Part shown: positions 37,800 through 47,229 of the stretch, piece after piece
Layout of the letters: every line of letters begins with the position of its first letter
Position numbering within the stretch: the stretch's first letter is position 1
Origin: Caldicellulosiruptor acetigenus
GTDB lineage: Bacteria; Bacillota; Thermoanaerobacteria; Caldicellulosiruptorales; Caldicellulosiruptoraceae
NCBI RefSeq assembly: GCF_026914305.1
Contig: NZ_CP113866.1
Span: 602,183-666,182, forward strand
DNA: 64,000 nucleotides
Direction of reading: 5' to 3'
Notes under the pieces: model-generated
Seen by the model: the letters and a program-made list of their open reading frames with translations, nothing else
What the model was told of the DNA's origin: nothing
Databases searched by the model: none
Position numbers and translations under genes: made by a program

Positions 37800-37828
37800 T
37801 TGACATTGTCTGATACATTGGATATAAT
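37800..37828 (+). promoter_or_regulatory. Consensus sigma-A promoter of the serine operon
   Basis: TTGACA (37800-37805), 17-base spacer, TATAAT (37823-37828): a perfect match to the housekeeping consensus. It is 46 bases before the aminotransferase start, leaving a short leader without room for a T-box or riboswitch. Confidence 0.9.
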
Positions 37829-37874
37829 CAACTTAAAACACATTGAGTTTGCTTGAAAGGGGTAGAGTTTAAAT

Positions 37875-39038
37875 ATGAGAAAACCAAAGCTTTTGATGAC
37901 ACCTGGTCCAACTCCGCTTCCACCTGAGGTTATTGCTGCCATGTCACAGCAGATTATTCACCATCGCACAAAAGAGTTTGGGGAAATCTTTTCAAGAGTG
38001 AATGAAAATTTAAAAAAGGTGTTCCAGACAAAGAACAATGTTCTTACATTTGCTGCGTCTGGGACAGGTGCGATGGAGGCAAGCGCTGTCAACTTCTTTT
38101 CTGAAGGCGACACTGTTTTAGTTGTGTCAGTGGGGGTTTTTGGGGATAGGTTTATAAATATATGCAAGACATTTGGCCTAAATGTAATTGAAAAGAAATA
38201 TCCTTATGGTGATGTAGCAAATATTGATGAGGTAATTGAAATTATTGAATCTAACAAGGATATAAAAGGTGTGTTTATAACACACAACGAGACATCAACA
38301 GGTGTTACAAATCCTATTGAAAAGCTTGCAAGGTATCTCAAAAATACAGACAAGATTTTAATTGTTGATGCAGTAAGCTCACTTGGTGCAATTGATTTAA
38401 AGACTGATGAGTGGGGCGTTGATGTTGTTGTTACAGGCTCTCAGAAAGCTTTGATGTCCCCGCCAGGACTTGCTTTTGTCTCTGTATCAGAAAAGGCATG
38501 GGAGTTTTACAAAAAGTCTCAGCTAAGAAAATTTTACTGGGACTTTAAAAAGTATCAGGACAACCTCTTAAAAGAGAGCCAGGACACTCCGTTCACGCCT
38601 GCAGTTACTTTAATTAGGGCTGTTGATGTGGGACTAAAACTTATTCTGGACTATGGACTTGAGAACAATTTCAAAAGACACACAAGACTTGCACATCTTA
38701 CCCAGCTTGCAGCTGAAAAACTAAACTTAGAGCTTCTGCCAAAGAAAGAATACTCATCTGCAGTCATCACTGCAATCAAGTCACCAGAGGGTGTGGATAT
38801 AGAAAAGGTAAGAAAGATAATGAATCAGAAATATGATATAATGGTAACAGGAGGACAGGCAACACTCAAAGGAAAGATTATAAGAATAGGTCACATGGGA
38901 TATGTTGACGAGTTTGACCTTCTGAAGACCATTGAGTGCTTTGAGCTTGCACTCTTGGAATGCGGCTATAAAAACTTTGAGGTTGGAGAGGCTACAAAAG
39001 CTGTGCTTCAGGAAATTGCTAAGGGGGTAAACAGTTAA
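37875..39038 (+). CDS. Serine-glyoxylate/alanine-glyoxylate-type aminotransferase
   Basis: Class V PLP aminotransferase of 387 residues. Reads LMTPGPTPLPPEVIAAMSQQIIHHRTKEF at the N-terminus, with the PLP lysine in TGSQKALMSPPGLAF. Placed 1 base before serA, it probably supplies the amino-transfer step of serine synthesis (3-phosphohydroxypyruvate or hydroxypyruvate as acceptor) rather than peroxisomal-type glyoxylate metabolism. Substrate assignment is inference. Confidence 0.9.
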   Translation: MRKPKLLMTPGPTPLPPEVIAAMSQQIIHHRTKEFGEIFSRVNENLKKVFQTKNNVLTFAASGTGAMEASAVNFFSEGDTVLVVSVGVFGDRFINICKTFGLNVIEKKYPYGDVANIDEVIEIIESNKDIKGVFITHNETSTGVTNPIEKLARYLKNTDKILIVDAVSSLGAIDLKTDEWGVDVVVTGSQKALMSPPGLAFVSVSEKAWEFYKKSQLRKFYWDFKKYQDNLLKESQDTPFTPAVTLIRAVDVGLKLILDYGLENNFKRHTRLAHLTQLAAEKLNLELLPKKEYSSAVITAIKSPEGVDIEKVRKIMNQKYDIMVTGGQATLKGKIIRIGHMGYVDEFDLLKTIECFELALLECGYKNFEVGEATKAVLQEIAKGVNS

Positions 39039-39039
39039 A

Positions 39040-40635
39040 ATGAAGGTTTTGGTGACTGAGAGGATTGCAAAAGAAGGTATAGAGATTTTGAGAAATGAAG
39101 GAATTGAGGTTGATGAAAGGCTTGGGCTTTCGCATGAGGAGATTTGCAATATAATCGGCGAGTATGATGCTCTGATTGTCAGAAGTGCAACAAAAGTAAA
39201 CGAAGAGATGATAAAATGTGGCAAGAACTTAAAAGTGATTGCGAGAGCCGGTGTTGGTATTGACAATGTGGATGTAGAGGCAGCAACAAAACAGGGGATT
39301 ATTGTTGTGAATGCTCCAGATGGCAACATTATGGCAGCTGCCGAGCTCACAATTGGTCTTATATTTAGCATATTCAGGTACATCCCACAGGCGTACATGT
39401 CTTGTAAGCAGGGTGATTTTAGAAGAAACAAGTTCAAAGGTGTTGAGCTTTATGAAAAGACAGCGGGAATTATCGGGTTTGGCAAGATAGGAGCGCTTGT
39501 TGCAGAGCGTCTCAAAGCTTGCGGGATGAGGGTTATTGCATACGACCCATACGTTTCTGACGAAAAGTTTAAAAAATACGGTGTTGAAAAGGTTGACTTT
39601 GACACGCTCTTGAAGGAGTCTGACCTTATTACCATTCACACACCAAAGACAAAAGAGACGTACAACCTCATTTCAGAAAAAGAGTTCAAAAAGATGAAAA
39701 AAGGTGTCAGGATTGTAAACTGTGCGCGCGGCGGTGTTATAAACGAAAATGACCTTTACAATGCGATAAAAGAGGGTATAGTCGCAGCAGCAGCACTTGA
39801 CGTCCTTGAAAAAGAACCTAATTTTGAGCTTGAAAAGCAAGACTACTACAACCCGCTTTTAGAGCTTGACAATGTGGTAATCACACCTCATCTTGGAGCA
39901 TCGACACAGGAAGCTCAGGTAAATGTGGCTGTATCTGTTGCAAAAGAGGTTGCAGCGGTGTTAAAAGGCGGCATTGCTAAAAATGCTGTCAATCTTCCTG
40001 CATTTGAAAAGGAAAAGCTTGAAGAGATTATGCCATATTTGGAGCTTGCTGAGGCAATGGGCAAGATTTTTATCCAGGCAGAAAGAACTTTTGCCAATAA
40101 AATAGAAATTGTGTACAGCGGTCAGATAGATGAGAAAGCAACAACATGGCTCACACGTGCACTTTTAAAAGGCTATCTTGAATTTTCGGTACAGGACACT
40201 GTCAACTATGTAAATTCCCAGCTTTTGGCAAAAGAACAGGGAATTGAAGTTATTGAGAGCAAAAAAGAAGAAAGCGGAAAGTTCAAGAACATGATAACCG
40301 CAAGGTTTACAACCAGCGAGAAAGTTTTAGAGCTTTCTGGAACAGTTTACAACAATGAAGGTAGAATCATAGATTTCTTTGGTTACAAGGTTGATTTCAA
40401 GCCAGAAAAGTACATGCTCCTTATCCAGAACATAGACAAACCAGGTATGATTGGCAGAATTGGTACTATTGTTGGAGAGTATGGAATTAACATTGCTACA
40501 ATGCAGGTTTCGCGCAACAAAAAAGGTGAAAAAGCTGTTATGGTATGCGAGATAGACGGTGCTTTGCCTGATGAGGCTGTGGAAAAACTTAAAAATACAG
40601 ATGGAATTTTGAGAGTTACGATGGCAAAACTGTAA
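39040..40635 (+). CDS. serA: D-3-phosphoglycerate dehydrogenase SerA
   Basis: First enzyme of serine synthesis, 531 residues (long form). NAD-binding GFGKIG sits in the motif TAGIIGFGKIGALVAERLKACGMRV, the catalytic segment reads NCARGGVINENDL, and HLGASTQEAQVNVAVSVA follows. An intervening domain and a C-terminal ACT domain (NIDKPGMIGRIGTIVGEYGIN) imply serine feedback control. Confidence 0.97.
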   Translation: MKVLVTERIAKEGIEILRNEGIEVDERLGLSHEEICNIIGEYDALIVRSATKVNEEMIKCGKNLKVIARAGVGIDNVDVEAATKQGIIVVNAPDGNIMAAAELTIGLIFSIFRYIPQAYMSCKQGDFRRNKFKGVELYEKTAGIIGFGKIGALVAERLKACGMRVIAYDPYVSDEKFKKYGVEKVDFDTLLKESDLITIHTPKTKETYNLISEKEFKKMKKGVRIVNCARGGVINENDLYNAIKEGIVAAAALDVLEKEPNFELEKQDYYNPLLELDNVVITPHLGASTQEAQVNVAVSVAKEVAAVLKGGIAKNAVNLPAFEKEKLEEIMPYLELAEAMGKIFIQAERTFANKIEIVYSGQIDEKATTWLTRALLKGYLEFSVQDTVNYVNSQLLAKEQGIEVIESKKEESGKFKNMITARFTTSEKVLELSGTVYNNEGRIIDFFGYKVDFKPEKYMLLIQNIDKPGMIGRIGTIVGEYGINIATMQVSRNKKGEKAVMVCEIDGALPDEAVEKLKNTDGILRVTMAKL

Positions 40636-40689
40636 GAGTTGCATTTTAAAAAGCCAAAAATTACAAAATAGAAAGGATTATGGTATAAG

Positions 40690-41964
40690 ATGGCTAACAT
40701 CAAAGGTTTTAGAGGTTTGAGATATTCAGAAGAAGTTGAGCTTGACAGATGTATATGTCCGCCTTATGACATAATTTCTGAGGATGAGAGAGAAGAGCTT
40801 TATAAAAGATGCGAATATAACATCGTAAGAGTGGAGTTTGGAAAAGAGTTTGAAGGTGATGATGAAGCTAACAACAAGTTTACACGTGCAAAAGAGTATC
40901 TAAGTAGCTGGATTCAGAATGGTATATTGAAATTTGACCCTCAAGAGAGCGTATATGTTATTGAACAGGAGTTTGAAGTTGAGGGAAAGAAGTATAAAAG
41001 AACAGGTTTGATAGTACTTCTTGAGCTTGTCGAGTTTGAAAAGGGAATTGTAATTCCCCACGAGTTTACACTTTCAAAGCCAAAACAGGAAAGACTTGAA
41101 CTTTTGAGGCACACAAGAGCAAATATAAGCAGCATATTTGGGCTTTATGAGGACAAGACAAAAGATGTAAAGAGCATTTTGGATTCAATAAAATCTAAAA
41201 AAGAAGATGTTGCTTACAATGGTATTGGCACATATGAAAGAATGTGGGTTGTTTCTGATGAGGATATCATAGATAATTTGAAAAAACTATTTAGCGACAA
41301 GAAGATATTCATCGCAGATGGTCATCACAGGTATGAAACTGCACTTGAGTTCAAAAAAGAGATGCAGCAAAAGGAAGGCATAAGACAGGATGCAGATTAC
41401 AACTACATAATGATAACACTCACTGCCTTGGAAGATGAGGGAATTGTGATTTTACCGACGCACAGGATTGTGCTTTCCTCAAGCATTGAAGAGGATATTT
41501 TTGTTGAAAAGCTAAAAGTGGATTTTGATATCGAAACGGGAGAGTACGAGGTTCTGAAAAAAAAGTTAGAAGAGAAAAAGAAATATGCGTTTGTAGTGTA
41601 CACATACAACAAAAACTTTTATTTGATAACACTAAAAGACCCTGAAAATGCTCTAAAGGATGTGGAAGGGAGTAGGGCTTACAAGAACCTTGATGTTGTT
41701 GTTCTGCAGAAGCTCATTTTAAATAAAGTACTTGAGATTACAGATGAAGATATACTGCATCAGAGAAATCTAAAATACACAAAGTCGGACAGAGAATTGA
41801 TTGAAATTGTAAATAAAGGAGCTAAATACGGATTTATTCTAAACCCAACACTTGTTGAAGAGTTAAAAGAAGTGTCTTTGAGTGGCGAAAAAATGCCACA
41901 AAAGTCAACCTACTTTTATCCAAAGCTCATGACAGGAAATGTTATATTTGTTCATCAAAAGTGA
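40690..41964 (+). CDS. DUF1015 protein linked to serine synthesis
   Basis: The 424-residue protein matches DUF1015: FRGLRYSEEVELDRCICPPYDIISEDEREELY at the start, then the central FIADGHHRYETALEFKKEM. The family is commonly next to serA, as here. The DGHHR motif recalls ParB/SerK-type free serine kinases, so a role in serine or phosphoserine chemistry is possible. No serB or serC is visible in the operon. The family resemblance is solid; the proposed activity is inference. Confidence 0.85.
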   Translation: MANIKGFRGLRYSEEVELDRCICPPYDIISEDEREELYKRCEYNIVRVEFGKEFEGDDEANNKFTRAKEYLSSWIQNGILKFDPQESVYVIEQEFEVEGKKYKRTGLIVLLELVEFEKGIVIPHEFTLSKPKQERLELLRHTRANISSIFGLYEDKTKDVKSILDSIKSKKEDVAYNGIGTYERMWVVSDEDIIDNLKKLFSDKKIFIADGHHRYETALEFKKEMQQKEGIRQDADYNYIMITLTALEDEGIVILPTHRIVLSSSIEEDIFVEKLKVDFDIETGEYEVLKKKLEEKKKYAFVVYTYNKNFYLITLKDPENALKDVEGSRAYKNLDVVVLQKLILNKVLEITDEDILHQRNLKYTKSDRELIEIVNKGAKYGFILNPTLVEELKEVSLSGEKMPQKSTYFYPKLMTGNVIFVHQK

Positions 41965-41988
41965 ACAATAGCTTTTAAAAATGTCAGT

Positions 41989-42047
41989 GGTTTGGATATT
42001 GATACCTGGGCATATTAGTTTAGGTTTCAATGTCCAAACCGTTTTTT
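41989..42047 (+). terminator. Terminator of the serine operon
   Basis: A 14-base-pair stem with one G-U pair joins 41989-42002 and 42027-42040, with a 24-base loop and a T-run at 42042-42047. The large loop is unusual but the stem and T-tract are clear. Confidence 0.8.
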
Positions 42048-42089
42048 GTATTTTATGTTCAAAAAAAGAGAAAGGAGAAAGCGTAAAAG

Positions 42090-42890
42090 ATGATAAAGCT
42101 TGTTGCAACAGACCTTGACGATACACTTTTATCAAAGGATTTGACGGTAACCGAGAAAAATCTCAAGGCTATAGAATTTTTAAAGCAAAACAGCATAATT
42201 TTGATTTTAGCTTCAGGAAGGCCCTATCCATCTGTGAAAAAGGTGGCATATGACCTTCAAAATTTTTACCCAATGATAACATACCAGGGCGCACTTGTTT
42301 ATGACCCGAAAAATGACAAAAAGCTTTATGGCTGTGAAATTAAGCCAGAGGACGCAAAAGAACTTGTAAGGCTTGCCAAAGATGAAGGAATTCATGTTCA
42401 CATTTACATTGACAATATATGGTATGTTGAAGTGATGAACGAAAAGACAGAGTATTACAAAAACCTTACTAAGCTTGAACCCCACAGGGTTGAGAACTTT
42501 CTTGAATTTATAGACAGGCCTGTCACAAAGGTTTTGTTTTTTGATGAGCATGAAAGATTGAAAGCTTTAAAAGAAAGGCTTCCCAAGGATTTTTCAAAGA
42601 AGTTTAACATAATGTTTTCAAAGCCCTTCTTTTTGGAATTTACAGATATCAATGTTTCAAAAGGGAATGCTCTTAAGTTTTTGACAGAGTACTACGATTT
42701 AAAAAGAGAAGAGGTCATGGCAATTGGAGATGGTGACAATGACATTTCAATGATTGAATATGCAGGCGTGGGCGTTGCCGTTGGAAATGCCACAGAAAGC
42801 TTGAAAAGTGCTGCTAATTTTGTAGTAGCAAGCTGTGATGAGAGCGGGTTTGCTGAGGCAATTGAAAAAGTATTCAATGTCCATTTTTAA
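42090..42890 (+). CDS. Cof-type HAD-superfamily phosphatase (second copy)
   Basis: The 266-residue HAD IIB hydrolase has IKLVATDLDDTLLSKDLTVT (nucleophiles D8/D10) and MAIGDGDNDISMIEYAGVGVAVGNA as motif IV. It is similar in plan to the gene at 28,322 but clearly diverged, so it is an older paralogue rather than a recent copy. Substrate unknown. SD aaaggagaaag precedes the ATG. Confidence 0.92.
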   Translation: MIKLVATDLDDTLLSKDLTVTEKNLKAIEFLKQNSIILILASGRPYPSVKKVAYDLQNFYPMITYQGALVYDPKNDKKLYGCEIKPEDAKELVRLAKDEGIHVHIYIDNIWYVEVMNEKTEYYKNLTKLEPHRVENFLEFIDRPVTKVLFFDEHERLKALKERLPKDFSKKFNIMFSKPFFLEFTDINVSKGNALKFLTEYYDLKREEVMAIGDGDNDISMIEYAGVGVAVGNATESLKSAANFVVASCDESGFAEAIEKVFNVHF

Positions 42891-42998
42891 GTTTTCACTC
42901 ATATAATAGCATAAGAAAGAGAAAAACCGATAAGTTGATAAGAAAACGAGGGCTAATTTAAAAATTTAAAGGAAAATGATATTTTTTAAAAAAATATA

Positions 42999-43026
42999 TT
43001 GACTTTTGAGACAAATCTGCTAAAAT
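42999..43026 (+). promoter_or_regulatory. Probable promoter of speD
   Basis: TTGACT (42999-43004), 16-base spacer, TAAAAT (43021-43026), about 49 bases before the speD start. Matches five of six positions in each box. Confidence 0.6.
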
Positions 43027-43074
43027 AAATTCTGTTATTTGAAAAGAGTAAATTCCAAGAAGGAGGTAGAGAAG

Positions 43075-43449
43075 ATGCACGCATTGGGCAGGCACATAAT
43101 AGCAGAGCTGTACGGGTGTGACAAAGAAGTGCTCAACAATCGCGAGCTGATTGAGAAGATAATGGTAGAGTCAGCGCTCAAAGCAGGTGCAGAGGTAAGA
43201 GAGGTTGCGTTTCATAAGTTTTCACCACAGGGTGTAAGTGGCGTGGTTGTGATTTCTGAGTCACACCTGACAATTCACACATGGCCAGAGCTTGGCTATG
43301 CAGCAGTTGACGTATTTACATGCGGCGAGAGAGTTGACCCATGGCAAGCTTGCAACTACATCACAGAGATGCTCAAAGCAAGCCACATGACAACTACAGA
43401 GGTAAAAAGAGGTTTGTTCGAACAACCTGTCAAGGTAGCAAACCTGTAA
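43075..43449 (+). CDS. speD: S-adenosylmethionine decarboxylase proenzyme
   Basis: Pyruvoyl enzyme of 124 residues that makes decarboxylated AdoMet for spermidine synthesis. Self-cleavage between E62 and S63 in [13 protein letters not shown] generates the pyruvoyl group; H68 and C83 (VFTCGE) are also present. ATG 43075 follows AAGGAGG at good spacing. The small bacterial/archaeal class (SpeH-like) fits the length. speE is not adjacent, which is unusual. Confidence 0.96.
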   Translation: MHALGRHIIAELYGCDKEVLNNRELIEKIMVESALKAGAEVREVAFHKFSPQGVSGVVVISESHLTIHTWPELGYAAVDVFTCGERVDPWQACNYITEMLKASHMTTTEVKRGLFEQPVKVANL

Positions 43450-43639
43450 TAATACCTCCTTTTTGTTGATGGTATAGAAGGTAGTGTTAAAGTTTTGAAG
43501 GGATGTGGAACTGGGAACTCTATAAGGAGGATATGCCTTTTTAAATTGTATTACATTTTGAGGTTTTTGATGTATGAAAGAATACAAAAAGGGAAAAATA
43601 TTTAACAGAAAGACCCCCTTTACTTAAATAAAAATATTT
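43450..43639. other. Non-coding stretch after speD
   Basis: About 190 bases before the terminator with no gene I can support. An AAGGAGG at 43524-43530 precedes an ATG (43533) by only 2 bases, and the frame it opens has 9 codons. No spermidine synthase remnant is recognisable. Confidence 0.5.
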
Positions 43640-43677
43640 TTGGTGCACAGACAACTTTTCTGTGCACCAATTTTTTT
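43640..43677. terminator. Bidirectional terminator between speD and the Fic gene
   Basis: Perfect 12-base-pair stem (43640-43651 with 43659-43670) and 7-base loop. A T-run follows on the + strand (43671-43677). On the - strand the adjoining A/T-rich stretch left of the stem supplies a weaker U-tract. It separates two convergent genes. Confidence 0.9.
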
Positions 43678-43691
43678 ATTGTTCAGTTCTC

Positions 43692-44453
43692 TCAAGCCTC
43701 TCTTAAGAGACCAAAGTACAGATCAAAGGTTTTGTTTATTCTTTCGCATACCAGAATTATAAAGTCATCATAAACTTCTTCGCTGCAAGCTTTATCTAAT
43801 GCTTGATAATAATATGCACGTATTTCTTTTGGTATTATTGCAATAGGATATCCATTCCTCATAAGCTCTAAGTTCATCAAAAGTCTTGCTGTCCGCCCGT
43901 TCCCGTCAATAAAAGGATGTATTTTTACAAAGTCTGCATGAAGAATAGAAGCTTTTACTACCGGGTGTGCTTCGAGATTATTTATTCTTTCAACCAACTG
44001 GCTCATCAAATAAGGTACTTGTGTGTAGTCAGGAGGGGTGAAACTTGCTCCAGATATATATACATTCTCTTTTCTATAGACGCCAGCATTTTTGTCGTCA
44101 ATTCCTTTGAGAATTAACTTGTGCAAACTCTTTATTTCCCATTCTGAAAGAGATGTGTTGTTTTTTATCAGCTCTTCTAAATATAAAATTGCTTCCTTAT
44201 GATTAATAACTTCTAAGTGTTCTTTTAATGTTTTTCCAGCAACTGTTATGCCATTTTCCAGAACAACTTTTGTTTCATAAATTGTTAATGTATTTCCTTC
44301 TATTGCATTGGAATGGTATGTCCAGTCAAGAATAAGTTTTTCTTTCAAACTCTTTATGGAATTTTCAGGAAGAGGTCTTAAGGAGTCCAATTTTTCTTTT
44401 TTTTGACTAAGGATATCTAAAAATAGCTGAACATCTCTATTAAGTTCAAACAT
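43692..44453 (-). CDS. Fic/DOC family protein (putative AMPylase)
   Basis: The only minus-strand gene in the window, 253 residues. The Fic active site HPFIDGNGRTAR is complete. An N-terminal SNAIEGN matches the (S/T)xxxE(G/N) inhibitory helix of class II Fic proteins, so its activity should be self-restrained. Fic proteins transfer AMP or other nucleotide groups to Ser/Thr/Tyr hydroxyls. No antitoxin gene lies beside it. The target is unknown. Confidence 0.92.
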   Translation of the reverse strand: MFELNRDVQLFLDILSQKKEKLDSLRPLPENSIKSLKEKLILDWTYHSNAIEGNTLTIYETKVVLENGITVAGKTLKEHLEVINHKEAILYLEELIKNNTSLSEWEIKSLHKLILKGIDDKNAGVYRKENVYISGASFTPPDYTQVPYLMSQLVERINNLEAHPVVKASILHADFVKIHPFIDGNGRTARLLMNLELMRNGYPIAIIPKEIRAYYYQALDKACSEEVYDDFIILVCERINKTFDLYFGLLREA

Positions 44454-44510
44454 TTGTTTATCCCTCTATTCTAAAGAGTAGATGATATATTATATTTTAC
44501 CCTATTCTTC

Positions 44511-44540
44511 TTCACTTCTGAATATTAAATGTTCTATAAT
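44511..44540 (+). promoter_or_regulatory. Possible promoter of the PfkB kinase gene
   Basis: TTCACT (44511-44516), 18-base spacer, TATAAT (44535-44540), 35 bases before the proposed TTG start. The -10 is perfect and the -35 matches 4 of 6. Confidence 0.45.
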
Positions 44541-44574
44541 AATGTTATACCCGAAAAAAGGAGGTTATTGGTCT

Positions 44575-45498
44575 TTGAAAGTTGTCTGCTATGGTGAGGT
44601 TTTGATAGATTTTTTGAATGTAAAAGATAACCTGTTTGAAGCAAACCCGGGCGGTGCTCCTGCAAATGTAGCAGCAGCAGTTGCAAAGTTTGGAGGAAAA
44701 TCCTATTTAATCTCACAGGTTGGGAATGACATGTTTGGAAAAATGATTATAGATAGCCTTTCTGTCTGTGGTGTTGATATTTCAAATGTTAAAATGACAG
44801 ATGAGTATTTTACAACACTTGCGTTTGTAAAACTTGATAGCAGGGGCGAGAGGTCTTTTTCGTTCTCAAGAAAATATGGTGCAGATGTTTACCTGAGAGT
44901 GGAAGATATTGATATGAATATCGTAAAGTCAGCTGATATATTTCACTTTGGCTCACTTACAATGACATATGAACAAAACAAAAGAACCACCTTAGAGCTT
45001 TTAAAGATTGCAAGACAAAGTGGCAGCGTCATCTCATATGACCCAAATTACAGAAGTAGCCTTTGGGAAAGCCAAAAAAAGGCTTTGGATACCATGATTG
45101 AACCTGTTGAGAGTGGGTTTGTTGATATTCTGAAGATGTCTGAGGAAGAGGTTTTGCTATATGAAAAGGACGTAAATAACTTTTATAATAGAATAAAAGA
45201 TAAGGTAAAGATTTTTCTTGTGACATTTGGCGAAAAAGGTAGTATGGTTTTCTTTAAGGAGAAGTCATATTTTGTTGATACAATAAAAGTTGATGTGGTT
45301 GACACAACAGGATGTGGAGACTGCTTTGTCGGCATGGTTTTGTACGAAATTTCAAAGTTTTTGCCAGTTGAAAATCTTTCAGAAGATGAAATTATTAAAA
45401 TTGTAAGAAAGGCAAACATAGCAGGGGCTCTCTGTGCAACCAAAAAAGGTGCTATTCCTGCAATTCCTGAGTACACTCAAGTTTTAGAAAGGCTTTGA
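44575..45498 (+). CDS. PfkB-family sugar kinase (fructokinase-like)
   Basis: About 307 residues. Contains NPGGAPANVAAAVAKFGGKSYLISQVGNDMFG and the C-terminal catalytic segment DTTGCGDCFVGMVLYE, where the usual GAGD is GCGD. The aspartate base is kept. TTG 44575 is taken as start because aaaaggagg ends 11 bases upstream and the protein then begins at the core KVVCYGEVLIDFL; longer in-frame starts lack a ribosome site. The substrate is probably fructose or a related sugar. Confidence 0.88.
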   Translation: MKVVCYGEVLIDFLNVKDNLFEANPGGAPANVAAAVAKFGGKSYLISQVGNDMFGKMIIDSLSVCGVDISNVKMTDEYFTTLAFVKLDSRGERSFSFSRKYGADVYLRVEDIDMNIVKSADIFHFGSLTMTYEQNKRTTLELLKIARQSGSVISYDPNYRSSLWESQKKALDTMIEPVESGFVDILKMSEEEVLLYEKDVNNFYNRIKDKVKIFLVTFGEKGSMVFFKEKSYFVDTIKVDVVDTTGCGDCFVGMVLYEISKFLPVENLSEDEIIKIVRKANIAGALCATKKGAIPAIPEYTQVLERL

Positions 45499-45543
45499 AG
45501 TTCAAAAAGCCCTTTATTAAAAAATTTTTTGGGGGAAAGAATT

Positions 45544-45813
45544 ATGAGAGCAATAATAACGGTTGTGGGTAAAGATAAAGTTGGCATAATTGCGGCAATC
45601 TCGAGCTTACTTGCCCAGAACAATGTAAATATTCTTGATATAAGCCAGACAATTATGCAGGGATTTTTTACAATGATAATGCTTGTTGACCTTCAAGATT
45701 GCAAATTGAAGTTTTCTGAACTGAAAGATCTTCTCATAAAAAAAGGGCAGGAAATAGGCGTTGATGTAAATATGCAGCACGAAGACCTTTTCAATAGCAT
45801 AAACAGGATATAG
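45544..45813 (+). CDS. ACT-domain protein (UPF0237)
   Basis: Small regulator-type protein of 89 residues: MRAIITVVGKDKVGIIAAISSLLAQNNVNILDISQTIMQG, a typical UPF0237 ACT domain that probably binds a small ligand. ATG 45544 follows gggggaaag. It lies 32 bases before the UPF0210 gene, a frequently conserved pairing. Confidence 0.9.
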   Translation: MRAIITVVGKDKVGIIAAISSLLAQNNVNILDISQTIMQGFFTMIMLVDLQDCKLKFSELKDLLIKKGQEIGVDVNMQHEDLFNSINRI

Positions 45814-45845
45814 TAATTTTACTTTTTTGAGGAGATGAAAGCAGA

Positions 45846-47204
45846 ATGTTTACATCGCAGGAGATAATTGAAACCATCAATATGGTGAAGCAAAGCAATT
45901 TAGATATTCGAACAATCACAGTGGGGATAAGCCTTTTTGATTGTAGCTCTGACATTCCCCAAAGGTTTATTGATAACATGAGAAAAAAGATTATAAAATA
46001 TGCGGGGAATCTCAAAAATGTGGCAAATGAGATTGAGGATATGTTTGGACTTCCAATTGTCAACAGAAGGGTTGCGCTAACACCTATTTCTCTTTTGACC
46101 TTTTCTTATTCATATGAAGACCTCATAAAGGTTGCAACTGCCATTGATGATATTGCCAAAGAACTTGAGGTTGACCTGATAGGTGGTTACTCTGCTGCTG
46201 TTCACAAAAACTATGATGAAAATACAAGGAAATTTATATCTTCTATCCCAGATGCGTTGGCATCAACAGATAGGCTGTGTTCTTCGGTTGATGTTGGGAC
46301 AACAAGGTCGGGTATTAACCTTGATGTGATTGCCCATCTTGGGTTTATAATAAAAGAGATTGCACAAAAAACTAAAGACAAAGACAGTTTCGGATGTGCA
46401 AGGTTTGTTGTGTTTGCAAACGCACCAGATGACAATCCATTTATGGCAGGTGCGTTTCATGGGACAGGCGAGGGAGATTGCAGCATCAATGTTGGAATCT
46501 CAGGCCCTGGTGTTGTGAAAAGAGCATTGGAAGAGAAGAAAGACGCTTCAATTGATGAGATTTATGAGACAATAAAAAAGATGGCATTTAAAATAACAAG
46601 GGCCGGTCAGCTTGTTTTGCAGTATGCAAGCAAAAAGCTTAAAATTCCAGCCGGGATTGTAGACCTGTCTTTAGCGCCAACACCAAAAGTTGGTGATAGC
46701 ATTGCAGAGATACTTGAAGAGATAGGAGTTGAGAAGGTAGGCGGGTATGGCACCACATTTGCTTTAGCGCTTTTGAATGATGCTGTAAAAAAGGGTGGAG
46801 CAATGGCAGCAAGTTTCACAGGTGGACTTTCAGGCGCGTTTATACCTGTATCAGAAGACTCTGGGATGGTAAGAGCTGTCGAGGCAGGAGCACTTTCTTT
46901 AGGAAAACTTGAGGCAATGACAAGTGTGTGTTCTGTCGGGCTTGACATGATAGTTGTGCCGGGCGATGTAGAAGCTGAAGTTATCTCTGCTATGATTGCA
47001 GATGAGATTGCAATTGGTGTTTACAACAACAAAACAACAGCTGTGCGTGTGATTCCTGCATACGGCAAAAAGGAAGGCGACGAGGTTAACTTTGGTGGGC
47101 TTTTGGGAGGTTCAAAAGTGATGAAAATAAATAGAAGCTCACCAAAAAGGTTGATTGAACGTGGAGGAAGAGTTCCACCACCTATAATTTCGCTTAGAAA
47201 CTAA
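45846..47204 (+). CDS. UPF0210 (DUF711) family protein
   Basis: The 452-residue protein starts [30 protein letters not shown] and contains [26 protein letters not shown], strong matches to UPF0210. The structure is related to glycyl radical or PFL-like folds, but the function is unknown. Paired with the ACT gene, suggesting an ACT-regulated activity. Confidence 0.9.
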   Translation: MFTSQEIIETINMVKQSNLDIRTITVGISLFDCSSDIPQRFIDNMRKKIIKYAGNLKNVANEIEDMFGLPIVNRRVALTPISLLTFSYSYEDLIKVATAIDDIAKELEVDLIGGYSAAVHKNYDENTRKFISSIPDALASTDRLCSSVDVGTTRSGINLDVIAHLGFIIKEIAQKTKDKDSFGCARFVVFANAPDDNPFMAGAFHGTGEGDCSINVGISGPGVVKRALEEKKDASIDEIYETIKKMAFKITRAGQLVLQYASKKLKIPAGIVDLSLAPTPKVGDSIAEILEEIGVEKVGGYGTTFALALLNDAVKKGGAMAASFTGGLSGAFIPVSEDSGMVRAVEAGALSLGKLEAMTSVCSVGLDMIVVPGDVEAEVISAMIADEIAIGVYNNKTTAVRVIPAYGKKEGDEVNFGGLLGGSKVMKINRSSPKRLIERGGRVPPPIISLRN

Positions 47205-47229
47205 AAATTTTGAAAAGGAGGTACAAAAA

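Noticed and set aside
42912..42933. Sigma-28-like -10 (ACCGATAA) before speD
   Set aside because: The only TAAA-like -35 is TAAG at 11 bases rather than 15-16, and the neighbouring genes are not motility genes.
43533..43562. Nine-codon frame behind AAGGAGG after speD
   Set aside because: The SD is only 2 bases from the ATG, too close for initiation, and the product is not meaningful.
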